Assembly (NCBI GenBank): GCA_963921825.1
Contig: OY997596.1
Coordinates: forward strand, 6,825,001-6,889,000
Length of the DNA: 64,000 bases
Source: Erodium maritimum
Taxonomy: Eukaryota; Streptophyta; Magnoliopsida; Geraniales; Geraniaceae
Direction: 5' to 3'
Position numbers and translations under genes: made by a program. Below the pieces are notes generated by a model. That model did not search any database. It worked only from the letters and a program-made list of their open reading frames with translations, and had not been told where the DNA came from. Positions 46,539-56,348 of the stretch are shown one piece after another. Each line of letters begins with the position of its first letter. Position 1 is the stretch's first letter.

Positions 46539-46583
46539 ATCAGAGTAGCGCAGCGGAAGCGTGGTGGGCCCATAACCCACAGG
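46539..46583 (+). tRNA. 5' half of initiator tRNA-Met (fragment)
   Basis: From memory of the plant initiator tRNA-Met, these 45 bases match its first 45 nucleotides at 44 positions: acceptor strand ATCAGAG, D-arm, and the anticodon arm GTGGGCCCATAACCCAC with anticodon CAT. Similarity stops at the variable loop, so the T-arm and 3' acceptor strand are missing and no functional tRNA can form. It lies within the gypsy interior in the same orientation as the element. Confidence 0.75.
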
Positions 46584-48488
46584 AGTAGTAATCTCCAACT
46601 TCTTCTACCCATGCTTAAGATTTAAGTTTTAAAGTTCGAACCATCGAAGCAGGGTTGTTTCAAAATCCCGCTTTAAGAGCGAAAAGTTGCACAAGTGTGT
46701 GTCGTACTTAAGAGATTGGATTAGAACGTGCTCCCTACGTTCGTCCAACGAGGACTAAGCGTAACATAGGGTTACGCCTTAGAAGTGAGAGCACCCCGCA
46801 TTGAGACCCGTCAACAGATAACCGAGGGCGACTACCACAAGCTTCCAGGCCAGTAACAAGATGGCACCGAACGAAGCGTTGTGTGGTAGGTCGGGTTTTG
46901 TGCCATGCATGGGCACAGGTAAAGTTATGAGTTAATCGTTGGTGATTTTGAGTTGTTCGAGGAACGATGGAAGAAACCGCATTAGTTTCTGCACGGTTCA
47001 ATTTATCGATATCTCAGTGCATGATGATTACTCATTATGGGTGACTTGGGTGGACTTGACTATAAGTTGTTTTGATCGACAGCCCGTGAACGAATGTCAA
47101 CGGTATAAGGATCACGACCGATCGGGATGAACCTTATTGATCAATCTTGGATTGTGTTTCGCTGTCGAGTGTGACTTTTGTACGTTGTTTGGTGTCTTGA
47201 AGGACGCCTACTTTCGGCTAAATACCAGTACGAGGCTCCATCGTTCTTATTTTGTTGTGCGTCGTTCGTCCAACTAGATGTTGGTAGAGTTCATGGTTGT
47301 ACGGAACCGTACACCGAGTTTGAGAACCGTGGTATCGTAGATACAATAACTTAGACGAAGCGTCTTGTAAGATGGTTTTGTCAGAAGTGTGAACTGGTAC
47401 CGACGGTAAGAGAATTATAGCAAGTGGGTTAACGTTTGTGATCGACCGTAGTTGAGAATGGCTACTTTCTCCTTTTTTGGGGACTGTGATACTTGTTGAG
47501 TGGTTGAATCTTTATCAAGTTGAGAATCTTGCACGGTTTTACCAGGTGTGACATGTCGTTAGAATTGGGCAAGTATGCCGCACATCAGATAAGTTGAGCT
47601 TCTAATGGTAGTACGTTTTGAGGCACGCCGACTTACGACTAGAGGTCGGTGCTTCGTTTTATTCACTTGTTTGTGGTACGCCTACCTTTCAACGAGATGT
47701 GGTGAAACAGACGTTTGTTCCAGATCCTTCGGTGTTAGTGAAGTGTCTTGTTTGTTGTTTGGAGTACGTATCACTCCCTTGGAAGTTGTTTGTAGTCGGT
47801 CTTGACTTATTAGTACTGAGTTACGTTATGTGTGTGGTTCCAACTTGATACCTTTGGCGACGAAATTTCGGGTGTGGGATATCGAGATCCTCACCTTAGT
47901 TTTCATAAGTGTTTAGATGTTCTCGACTCGTGTGGTTAATCGGTATTCTTAAGTTGGTGAAACGTTGCACGTGTTTTCGTGAAGTTTTGGGTAAGGCGAT
48001 TTGCACTGCTAAGGGTGACAATCTGGTTTGTTGTGAGACGTTGCACGTTGGACTGCGAATTGTTGAGGAAGGCTGTTGTTCACCGCCAAGTTTGGCTGTT
48101 GAGTAACTAGCGTGAACTAGTGACGCACGAGTTGGTAAATGTCAAGTAAATGCGGGAAACGGTTAAAGACCGAGTAGAGCCTACAGAAGAGTTACCCAGA
48201 CGGAAGGCTCGGGCCTACTGAGTTTTATCGCGGAATCAGATATTTCTGAGGGTGAGCCCAAGAAGGAGTCTTAGCGGATCGACAACGACAGAGGCAAGTT
48301 GGCCCCGCAAGTTTTTGTACGTTTGAAGTCTTCAGAGAGAACGGGAACCGTTGTCTGGCAACTCCTTTGTGGTTCCGAACTACGGAAGTACACCGCGACT
48401 CCCTCGCAGGTGAGTCGAAATCGAACGTTCCCTAAGATTTGGACAAGAGGAGCACGTTCATGTTAAATTTCGAGGACGAAATTTCTTT

Positions 48489-48500
48489 AAGGGGGGTAGA
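48489..48500 (+). promoter_or_regulatory. Gypsy polypurine tract
   Basis: AAGGGGGGTAGA lies one base before the 3' LTR and follows TTCGAGGACGAAATTTCTTT, the usual pol-end signature of Tekay/Del-type elements. Confidence 0.8.
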
Positions 48501-48501
48501 T

Positions 48502-51285
48502 TGTAAAACCTGCTTCGCTTAAAAGTGTAGTAAAGTGCAATTTGGGAACGTTGAGGTGTGATTTTGTAACAAATCAATTTTGAGAAGGAAAAATCAAAAA
48601 AAAAGGGGAAAAGAGAGAGTGGCAGCAGTGTGGGCCGAGCTCGGAATTGGGCCAGCTCTGGCCCACTCGCATGAGCTGCACGGCCCGGACCGCAAGCCCA
48701 ACCCAGAACCCACTCAGTTCCTCTATAAAAGGGGTCAAAACCCTAGAGGCTGGTACTGTTCACACGCAGCCCTCGCCCCTTCGTCTTCCCTCTCTCCAGA
48801 TCGGCTCCGGCGACCTGTGAACTCGCCCTTCCTCTCCGGCCACGCCATCGGACGCACCGAGCACTCACCTCTCCCCTCCGAGCTTCCATCGCACCTCCCA
48901 CGGCCAGAATCGGATCGAGCTTTCCGGAGAACGTGTGACGTCTCCGATCTCGAACTCGCCCGACACCCTCGCCGTCCTCCTCTACTCCGTGAGCCACCGC
49001 CAGACAGCCGGCCTGACGAGTTGGGTAAGGACGAGCACGCCGTCGAAAAACCGAGCTCCGTCGAACTCCACTCGCCGGAGAAGACGAGCCATCGTCAGAT
49101 CTGGACGACGGACGAGCCTCGGTCCTCGCCTGAACCACCACGGCCACGACCTCGGGTTTTCCATAGACCCGCCGCCGTCCTCCGTCTCTCTCTCTCTTTG
49201 TCACCGCGCCGCACCTGCCACCGTGGGAGACCGCCGGAGCACCTTTGCTCGTCGGCGTCACGACCAGTCCGGCCGACCTCATCGGACCAGACTGGGCAGA
49301 TCAAACCGGGCCTTGGGCCAGACGAGTTTTGGGCCGAGTGGGCCTTGAGCCTGGGGAGAGATCTGGCCGGACAGAACAGAAAATGGGCTTTGGCCCATTG
49401 GACTGGGTAAATTGTGGTTAAATCAGAGAACCGTTGGACTGTTATCATTATTGATTTGGACTTTTTATGTGTCAACCTAGTCGGGACTTCACCCGAGAGC
49501 TAAGATGTTGGACCCGAGCTAGAAGAGCAAAGATCACGCCGGGACCCGAGTGAAGAACGGAGTAGTGACCACCGGACTGCATCAAAGCGTTGAGAGCAAG
49601 ACCTCGAGGTAGGGAAAGCTTTAATTACTTATTTACCGTTTAGAATGCATGATCAGGATAATAAAATCGGAAACGTCCTAGATTTGCCTATAGGATGCGA
49701 ATAACTAGATTAATCGTTTTTCGATTACTAATAATCGGATAAGTCTAGTATGCATGTTAGGACGATGACAATTAGTGAAGTGTGCTTTCAATACTTGGGA
49801 AATTGATTGACTGGTAGAGAGGCTGTGAAGAGTTCTCGGATTAGTTGTGTGCTAGGTTCACATGCTTGGTTTGCTTGGTTGCTAATTGCTCGGTTAACTT
49901 AAGAGTCTAATGAAAATAGAGTAGCTCGTATGATTGAATGCTAAATAGTTGTTCACTTGTTGATTGATTTGTTGAATATAACTTGATTGATTGAGTATTT
50001 ATGTTAATATAATTGTTGATTGAACGGATGATCGAGTATGACTGGTTGTGCCACGGGGCACAATCAGGTGATCGATGTACCGTTGGTTCGTGACAGATAA
50101 GTATACGGTAAGTATGGAGTGTTTTGGATGTGTTGATTATGATGGAAGTGTGATCTGTTGAGCGTTGATTGGTGACCCACTTATACTTGTTCCTATATTC
50201 TTATTCTTGAATGCATGCTCGTTTATTAGTTTGTCTGTTGGTTTGCTTGGTTCGGTACTACACCGGGGGGGGGGGGGGGGGGTAATCCGGTGCCGTTGTG
50301 GTGGTTGGAGTTGGACAGATACAGTGAGATATGGACTGAGTATTGGAGCCTGAGGGCATTGGTTATTGGATATTACAAGGGTTAATTATTGACAGATCCT
50401 GCGGGATATTTATTGATTATTGGTAGATCCTGCGGGATATAGATCGACTAGGAGCAGATCCTGCGGGATATTGTTTGGGTTACTTCTTGAGAGATGATTA
50501 CTAAGGTTCCACCCAAGGATGTGCGTCCCCATCGAGCATTACCTTGGTTCCCTATGATATATGGTCCTTTGGAAGTATTTCTGGGAATCCCGATGATAAG
50601 CGCCCATTTGGGATTGTTTCCGGTGCCCCAACGCATGTGCGTCCTCTGGACCGAGGGAAAATCTGACATGATGTGGATACTCTGGTAGATCGGATTATGG
50701 GAACCGAGATGATCCCAGAATCTATCCACGGATCGGAGGCTTGAGAAAGCAAGGGGGTGACAAGATACTGATATATCCCAGTTGACTAATATTCGTCTTT
50801 GAAACATTTATTATAAATCCAGTTATATTCTTGTCACTTGGATACTATTGCGTTATTGTAATTATTTCTGATTCTTTATCGCCTCCTTATTTAGTATATC
50901 GTTCTGTCGTTCGAGCTACATTCGTAGACAGTTCATCTTAAACTTAAGGGTTGAGTTGTTAAGGTTTTTCCTACTGAGCGTCGGCTCACCCCCCTTTGAT
51001 TTCTAATTGTTTTACAGGAGCACCAGATGTCTAGAGAGGCCGAGGGTAGGGAGCTTTGGGACTCTTCGGGTTATCACTAGAGTTGTGTTGGTCCCTTGTG
51101 TTGGACATATTTTATTTGACTATTTATGTTGAGCTGCGACTCACGTCGTTTTTAAACTATTTACTGATATGTCGTTTGACGGAGTTTATTGAGATTTTGG
51201 AACCTTTACCTATCATTTATGTTTCTTAATTATTTCAACTCAGGTCACGTCTCGAGTCCGGTCAATGCCGGATTGGGGCGTGACA
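48502..51285 (+). repeat. Gypsy 3' LTR
   Basis: 2,784 bp. It differs from the 5' LTR by roughly 20 substitutions plus length changes in an A/T run and the G-run. Most differences are in the first 770 bp. Confidence 0.93.
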
Positions 51286-51290
51286 GAACC

Positions 51291-51490
51291 AGCCTGATGG
51301 ATTTTCCGAACCACCTTGTCATCTCCAAAGTCTTGAAGGGTTAAAATATTTAATGCTTCAGACAAGATTCTGAATCCTCTAAACTCCCAACCTCTGAGAA
51401 GTCTTTTAAAATGGATAGACCATTCCCCATTGTTCCAAAAGAAGGCAACTTTGTCTGATTTATGCACACAAAGATGATAATCCAAACTTA
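51291..51490 (-). pseudogene. LINE RT C-terminal segment, proximal part
   Basis: The minus frame contains KVAFFWNNGEWSIHFKRLLR and a following ILSEALNILTLQDFGDDKVV, the connector that precedes zf-RVT in plant LINEs. It ends at the gypsy TSD and continues at 40601 and below, which places it as the other side of one interrupted LINE. Confidence 0.65.
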
Positions 51491-51491
51491 C

Positions 51492-54030
51492 TTTATCATG
51501 TGCAATTCGTTCCGGATTTGGCCCATAATTTACTGAGTTTGGGGAAATGGATGCTTATTGGCTATTATGTTGAATTTGATTATTGTATGAGTTGTGTGAT
51601 TGATAAGAAATCAGGCCATTGCATTGAAAAATTCACCTTACTCCAAATAGTTTGGTTCCTCTTGATATTTCTAATGTTATGCCATCTAATGCGTTGATTA
51701 TCAAGGAAAACAGTGGGTCTGGATTATGGAATTTAAGATATGGGCATCTGTATGCCAAGGGTCTAAGACTTTTAAGTCGTCGGTTATTGGTCTTCCACAA
51801 ATAAAATACATTCAAATCTATAAAGGGCGTGTTTATAGGAAGTATGCTAGAGCTTCTTTTCTTGTTGGAAAGTCTTGGAGAGCCTCTATGAGTCTTGAAC
51901 TTGTACATGCAGATTTGTGCGGGCCTATGAAAACTGAATCTTTGAGAGGTAGTCGATATTTTTTATTGTTCACTGATGATTTTTCGCGCATGAGTTAGGT
52001 TTACTTCTTAAAGCTCAATTTTGAAGCTTTTGAGAACTTAAAAAAAATTAAAGGCAATGGTTGGGAATCAAAGTGGTAATCGATTAATTACTCTTCGAAC
52101 TGACAGAAGGGGAGAATTTGTGTTGATGATTAGACTGACTTTTGTAATGAGCATGTCATTCATAGAGAACTCACTGCTCCATATTCACCTAAGAAAAATG
52201 GATTTGTAGACCGGAAAAATCTAATAGTGGTACAAATGGCAAAATGTATGTTGGAAGACAAAAGGGCTTCCAGATAAATTGTGGGGAGAAGTAGTTGGAA
52301 CGACAGTGTATCTGTTAAATATCTCTCCAACCAAGGTCGTTCTTAATAAAACATCGTATAAGGCATGGAGATGGAAAAAGCCATCGGTAAGTAATCTAAA
52401 AGTTTTTGGTTGTATAGCGTATGCTTTGGTAAATCTTCGCTCAAAACTTGATACGAAATATGATAAATGCATATTTATTGGTTGTTGTCGACATTCCAAT
52501 GCATATAGTCTATATAATCATATTAGTGGCTAAGTTATGATTAGCAGATATGTCATGTTAAATGCTGAATGCAGATGAGTGGAGATAGAAAAGAATAAAA
52601 CAATTGTTTATGTAGTGGATAGTGAGAATGTTACATATGTTCCTCTATCAAATGCTCCACCAAGTACAACTCCTTCCACTTAATCAAGTACAACTACATC
52701 TATACCTGGTGGAAGTAGCAACATGTCTCCATCTACTCCACATTCAAGTAGCAACAATGAAATACCACTAAGGAGGTTTAGAGAGTTATAGGATATCTAT
52801 AATTCTTATAACTTTGTTTTATATGTTTCTGACCCATTTTATTATGAAAAAGCTGCAACAATACAAGAGCGTAAAATACAATGAATGAAGAGTTACAAGC
52901 CAGTGAGAAGACATGGGAGGTAGTTGACTCCCCCAAAACAAGAACATTGTCGGGTTGAAGTGGGTGTTCCGAACAAAGTATAATGCAAATGGAAGCATTC
53001 GGAAGAGAAATGATCGACTCGTAACCAAAGGATACTTACAGTTGCAAGGTATTGATTTTGACGAAACTTATTCTCATGTTGCTCGATTTGAAACAGTAAA
53101 GGTATTGTTGACATTAGTTGTTCAATTGAAATTTTGTGTGTACCAATTTGATGTTAGATTTGCATTTTTGAATGGTGCGTTAGAGGAGGAAGTATATGTG
53201 TCACAACCAGAAGGCTTTATTATTTGTGAAAATGAAAACAAAGTCTACAGGTTGAGGAAAGCTTTGTACGGTCTACAACAGACCCATCGTGCTTGGTATA
53301 GCAAGATTGACGCATTCTTACATGATAATGGGCTCTCCATAAGTGAAAATGAGCCCACCCTTTATCTGAAACGACAGAAAGATGTAGAATTTATGGTGAT
53401 GTATTTATATGTTGATGATATGATTTATATGGGTTCTTGTCAATCATTAGTTGTCGAGTTCAAAACGAGCATGATGAATGAGTTTGAAGTGACTAATTTG
53501 GGTATGGTGCAATATTTTTTAGGGCTTAAAGTGAAGAAAACTCAAGAATGCATTTTTGTTTATCAGAAAAAATATGCTTATGATTTGTTGAAGAAATTTA
53601 ATAAAAGCAATTGTGTTGTAGCAACGACTCTTACGAATACCAATGAAAAGTTACAACGTGGAGGTGAGACAGAGAATGCCGACACAAGACACTTTCAAGC
53701 CAATTGGCAGTTTGAATTATCTTACACACTCGACTGATATTTGCTTTGATGTCAATATTGTCTCAATATACATGCATAGTGCATCAAAACAACATCTTGG
53801 TGCAACCAAGAGGGTCTTGCATTATGTCGTTGGAACGACTAATTTTGATTTTTCGTATTATAAGGTGTCAATTTGTAGGCTGTTCGGGTTTATTGGCCGT
53901 GATTGGCCAAGAAAACTTGGATGACAGGGAAAGTACTTCAGGTAATTGCTTTAGCGTATGAATCTCAAAGAAACAAAAAACGGTAACTCTATCATCACGT
54001 GAAGCTGAGTACACTACTGCAAACAGAGGA
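51492..54030 (+). pseudogene. Degenerate Ty1/copia pol
   Basis: Domains appear in copia order in broken frames. These are a GAG-pre-integrase start (QFVPDLAHNLLSLGKWM, 51500), an integrase core start (ELVHADLCGPMKTESLRGSR, about 51895) and an integrase end (KVFGCIAYALVNLRSKLDTK, about 52400). The reverse transcriptase runs from 52955 to 53737, with KWVFRTKYNANGSIRKRND, the FLNGALEEEVYV segment and an intact YVDD at about 53410. RNase H traces include RESTSGNCFSV and SSREAEYTTA (about 53925-54020). Many stops and frameshifts, no LTRs found, and truncated at the left where the LINE begins. It is unrelated in detail to the intact element at 9906-14846. Confidence 0.85.
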
Positions 54031-54321
54031 TTTTTTAAAGAGATGGCTCCAAAATGTTATTGATCACTATTAATGTTGGTGGAATGATTCCTCCTCTATG
54101 ATTACTCCAAACAAAACAAGGGATATGTGACCGCTACCATGCTCCAATGAAACTTGATAAAGTTAAGGGTTTGAATAATCTATACATTAATCTCGTTTTT
54201 GGTTTCGAAGCACCCGCAGATTATGTCTCACCTGTGTATACAATCGTAAGGATAATATTCACGCCTTTCAAAAAAAAATAAGGGAACGGTGGTGTATATG
54301 TACATAAATAGCATAAGCAGA

Positions 54322-54381
54322 ATGGCTTCATTGCATTGGAATAACAATAATGGCTTCATTACCCATGTATGTGGTGCTTAA
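54322..54381 (+). CDS. Overlapping upstream ORF of the second lectin gene
   Basis: A 19-codon frame starts at an ATG 28 bp before the lectin start codon and ends 32 bp inside the lectin coding sequence in another frame (MASLHWNNNNGFITHVCGA). Its start context AGAATGGCTTCATTG closely repeats the true start ATGGCTTCATTACC. If the mRNA includes it, ribosomes that start here cannot easily reinitiate at the lectin ATG. The first lectin gene lacks this arrangement. Confidence 0.4.
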   Translation: MASLHWNNNNGFITHVCGA

Positions 54382-55780
54382 AACCAAATACAACAAAAAG
54401 TATTTGGAGTACCTCGAGGAAGAAGGCGAGTACCAGGGTTATGTCCGCTTCACCGGCGAGGATGTTCACAGCCCCCTGTCCAAGTTTCAGGTGGAACAGG
54501 GAGAGGTCGATGCCAAGCTGGTGCACCTCCGATGTTGTTACAACAATAAGTACTTGGTGTTAAGTAAACAATACTACGGTGATATTGTTTCCAAAGCCGA
54601 CAAGCCTGAGGAAGACCGATCCAAATGGACCTGCACATTGTTCGAGCCCGTTCCCTACGGGGAAAACGAAGGCGACTACCTGTTCAAGCACGTCAACACC
54701 CGCGATTGTCTCGAGTTCGTGATCACTCGTGATTATTCCGGGAAAGGAGACTATTTGATACGTCCCAAGAGTCGTTTAGAAGACACCTTACTTGCCAATA
54801 AAGTGGTCCAAAAAGATGTGTTCAATGTCGTTGATTGGGAGTCGTTGGTTGTATTTCCCCGATACATCGCCTTCAAAGGGGACAATGAAAACTATCTCGG
54901 CGTGAAAGACGGTCTTCCTTACGTGTTTTTCGAAAGATCCGACAGCGGGGACCGAGCTGTGGCGCAGGAGGTATTCCCGAACTCGGACGGAAGCATTCGA
55001 GTCAAGTCCACTGCTCGCGGGGCATTCTGGAGGCGTAATCCCAACTGGATTTGGGTCGATGTGGACGAAAGCAACACTATTAAAGACGTTGAGACCCACT
55101 TCTGGCCCGTCAAGGTCGACGATAAGACCATCGCCCTCCGTAGTTTGGGGAACAGGCAATTCTTCCAGAGGCTCGACACGGACGGAAGGGTCTGTCTTAA
55201 CGCCTCTGCCTCGTCTATTTCCAAAGAAGCTAAGTTCGAAGTGACGGAGCTTGTTCTTTCTAGAAACATCTACAATGTCCAGTTTCATCCGGCGCGTGCT
55301 AGGAGGTACAATGAGCATGTTACGGTGATGGGATCGGGATCAACCTCCAATACCACCAATAAGGAAAACTCTATCGACGTTAGGGTGGAGCACAAGGAGA
55401 GCGTGAGCATTAGCTGGACCGCCAACGTTTCTTTAACGTTGGGGGTCAGGACCACATTCGTGACTAAAATTCCTTTGATTGCGGAGGGGAAGATTGAAAT
55501 TTCTGCCGAATTTACTGCCGGCTACGAATGGGGTAAATCCTATACAAAGGAGAACACAGTAGAGACCGTGTACAAGGCTTTGGTGCCACCGATGACCAAG
55601 GTCACAATTTCTGCCGTAGGAAGTACAACCTCATGTGACGTTCCCTACTCCTACACTCAAACCGACAACCTCATGGATGGAACAAAACGTACCGTTGACA
55701 AGCACGACGGCATGTACACCGGAATCAACAGTTTCAACGTAACTTATGAACTCAAGCAGGAAAGCATACACGTTAACTAA
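54350..55780 (+). CDS. Amaranthin-like lectin with aerolysin-like domain (2)
   Basis: A 476-residue, single-exon paralogue of 33122-34534. Agglutinin domain 1 (about 4-155) opens LPMYVVLKTKYNKKYLEYL. Domain 2 (about 160-305) opens SLVVFPRYIAFKGDNENYLG and ends near the conserved SISKEAKFEVTELVLSR. The aerolysin-like domain (about 306-476) contains EFTAGYEWGKSYTKENTVET and TISAVGSTTSCDVPYSY. Compared with copy 1 it has a few extra residues near 105-145 and many substitutions in the lectin domains, while the C-terminal domain is better conserved. There is no signal peptide. The likely role, carbohydrate-directed defence with membrane action, is inferred from the family. An ATG 28 bp upstream in another frame may lower translation. 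Confidence 0.9.
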   Translation: MASLPMYVVLKTKYNKKYLEYLEEEGEYQGYVRFTGEDVHSPLSKFQVEQGEVDAKLVHLRCCYNNKYLVLSKQYYGDIVSKADKPEEDRSKWTCTLFEPVPYGENEGDYLFKHVNTRDCLEFVITRDYSGKGDYLIRPKSRLEDTLLANKVVQKDVFNVVDWESLVVFPRYIAFKGDNENYLGVKDGLPYVFFERSDSGDRAVAQEVFPNSDGSIRVKSTARGAFWRRNPNWIWVDVDESNTIKDVETHFWPVKVDDKTIALRSLGNRQFFQRLDTDGRVCLNASASSISKEAKFEVTELVLSRNIYNVQFHPARARRYNEHVTVMGSGSTSNTTNKENSIDVRVEHKESVSISWTANVSLTLGVRTTFVTKIPLIAEGKIEISAEFTAGYEWGKSYTKENTVETVYKALVPPMTKVTISAVGSTTSCDVPYSYTQTDNLMDGTKRTVDKHDGMYTGINSFNVTYELKQESIHVN

Positions 55781-55967
55781 ATACTTATGTCAACTGAGTG
55801 CTTGGTATAGAAGGTTGTACCTTCGAATCACTCGCTCATCCACCCATCGTGTGCTTAATAAAAGGCTTATTGCATACGTTGAATGTAATCGTGTTCCCTA
55901 CGAAAATGGCTTCTTTTCATTTGTGTTGTACCAAACTCCCGACTTGTTCTTGTTTGTTTATGTGTGG

Positions 55968-55973
55968 AATAAA
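55968..55973 (+). promoter_or_regulatory. Polyadenylation signal, second lectin gene
   Basis: AATAAA in GTGGAATAAAATTATG, 188 bp after the stop codon. The distance is similar to that in the first lectin gene (203 bp). Both 3' UTRs also share GGCTTATTGCATACG-like text. Confidence 0.6.
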
Positions 55974-55984
55974 ATTATGTTTGC

Positions 55985-56348
55985 AGTTGTTTAATTACAA
56001 GTTTCCCCTACTATAGATATGCTGGCGTAGGTTTAAATAATGAATGAGGACTTTTGAGGTTGAACTTGACGCACTGTAGTTTTAGCACAAAAAAAGGCAA
56101 AGCAAACCTACCGATCGTCAAGTAGTATTCAGGATTTTTGAGTTCTGGATTATCGAACCCAAAGGAGCACAAGACAAACAATTTCTATTTAAATTCGTTA
56201 TTAAGCTATTTCGTTGAAAAGAGGGTTTTGGTTTATAAACATGTGATGTAAATGAGTAATTAAAATACAATTAAAGTAAAGGTGAATAGGACACATTTGG
56301 AATCAAAGGAAAAGAAGTCCAGGGAATGAGTTCATAGAGATCATTCCC
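55985..56348. other. Spacer downstream of the second lectin gene
   Basis: AT-rich, with no gene or repeat boundary recognised before the T-run at 56349. Confidence 0.5.

Larger units (their letters stand above)
40602..51285 (+). mobile_element. Ty3/gypsy-type element with 2.8-kb LTRs, decayed interior
   Basis: 10,684 bp flanked by the 5-bp TSD GAACC (40597-40601, 51286-51290). LTRs of 2,783 and 2,784 bp start TGTAAAACC and end GTGACA. The primer-binding site matches initiator tRNA-Met. The polypurine tract and the preceding TTCGAGGACGAAATTTC are typical of chromovirus (Tekay/Del-like) elements. The 5.1-kb interior has only gag-like scraps. I found no frame with protease, reverse transcriptase or integrase motifs. 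Since the LTRs differ by under 1% overall, the coding loss must predate this insertion, so the element was probably moved by proteins from a relative. Confidence 0.9.
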
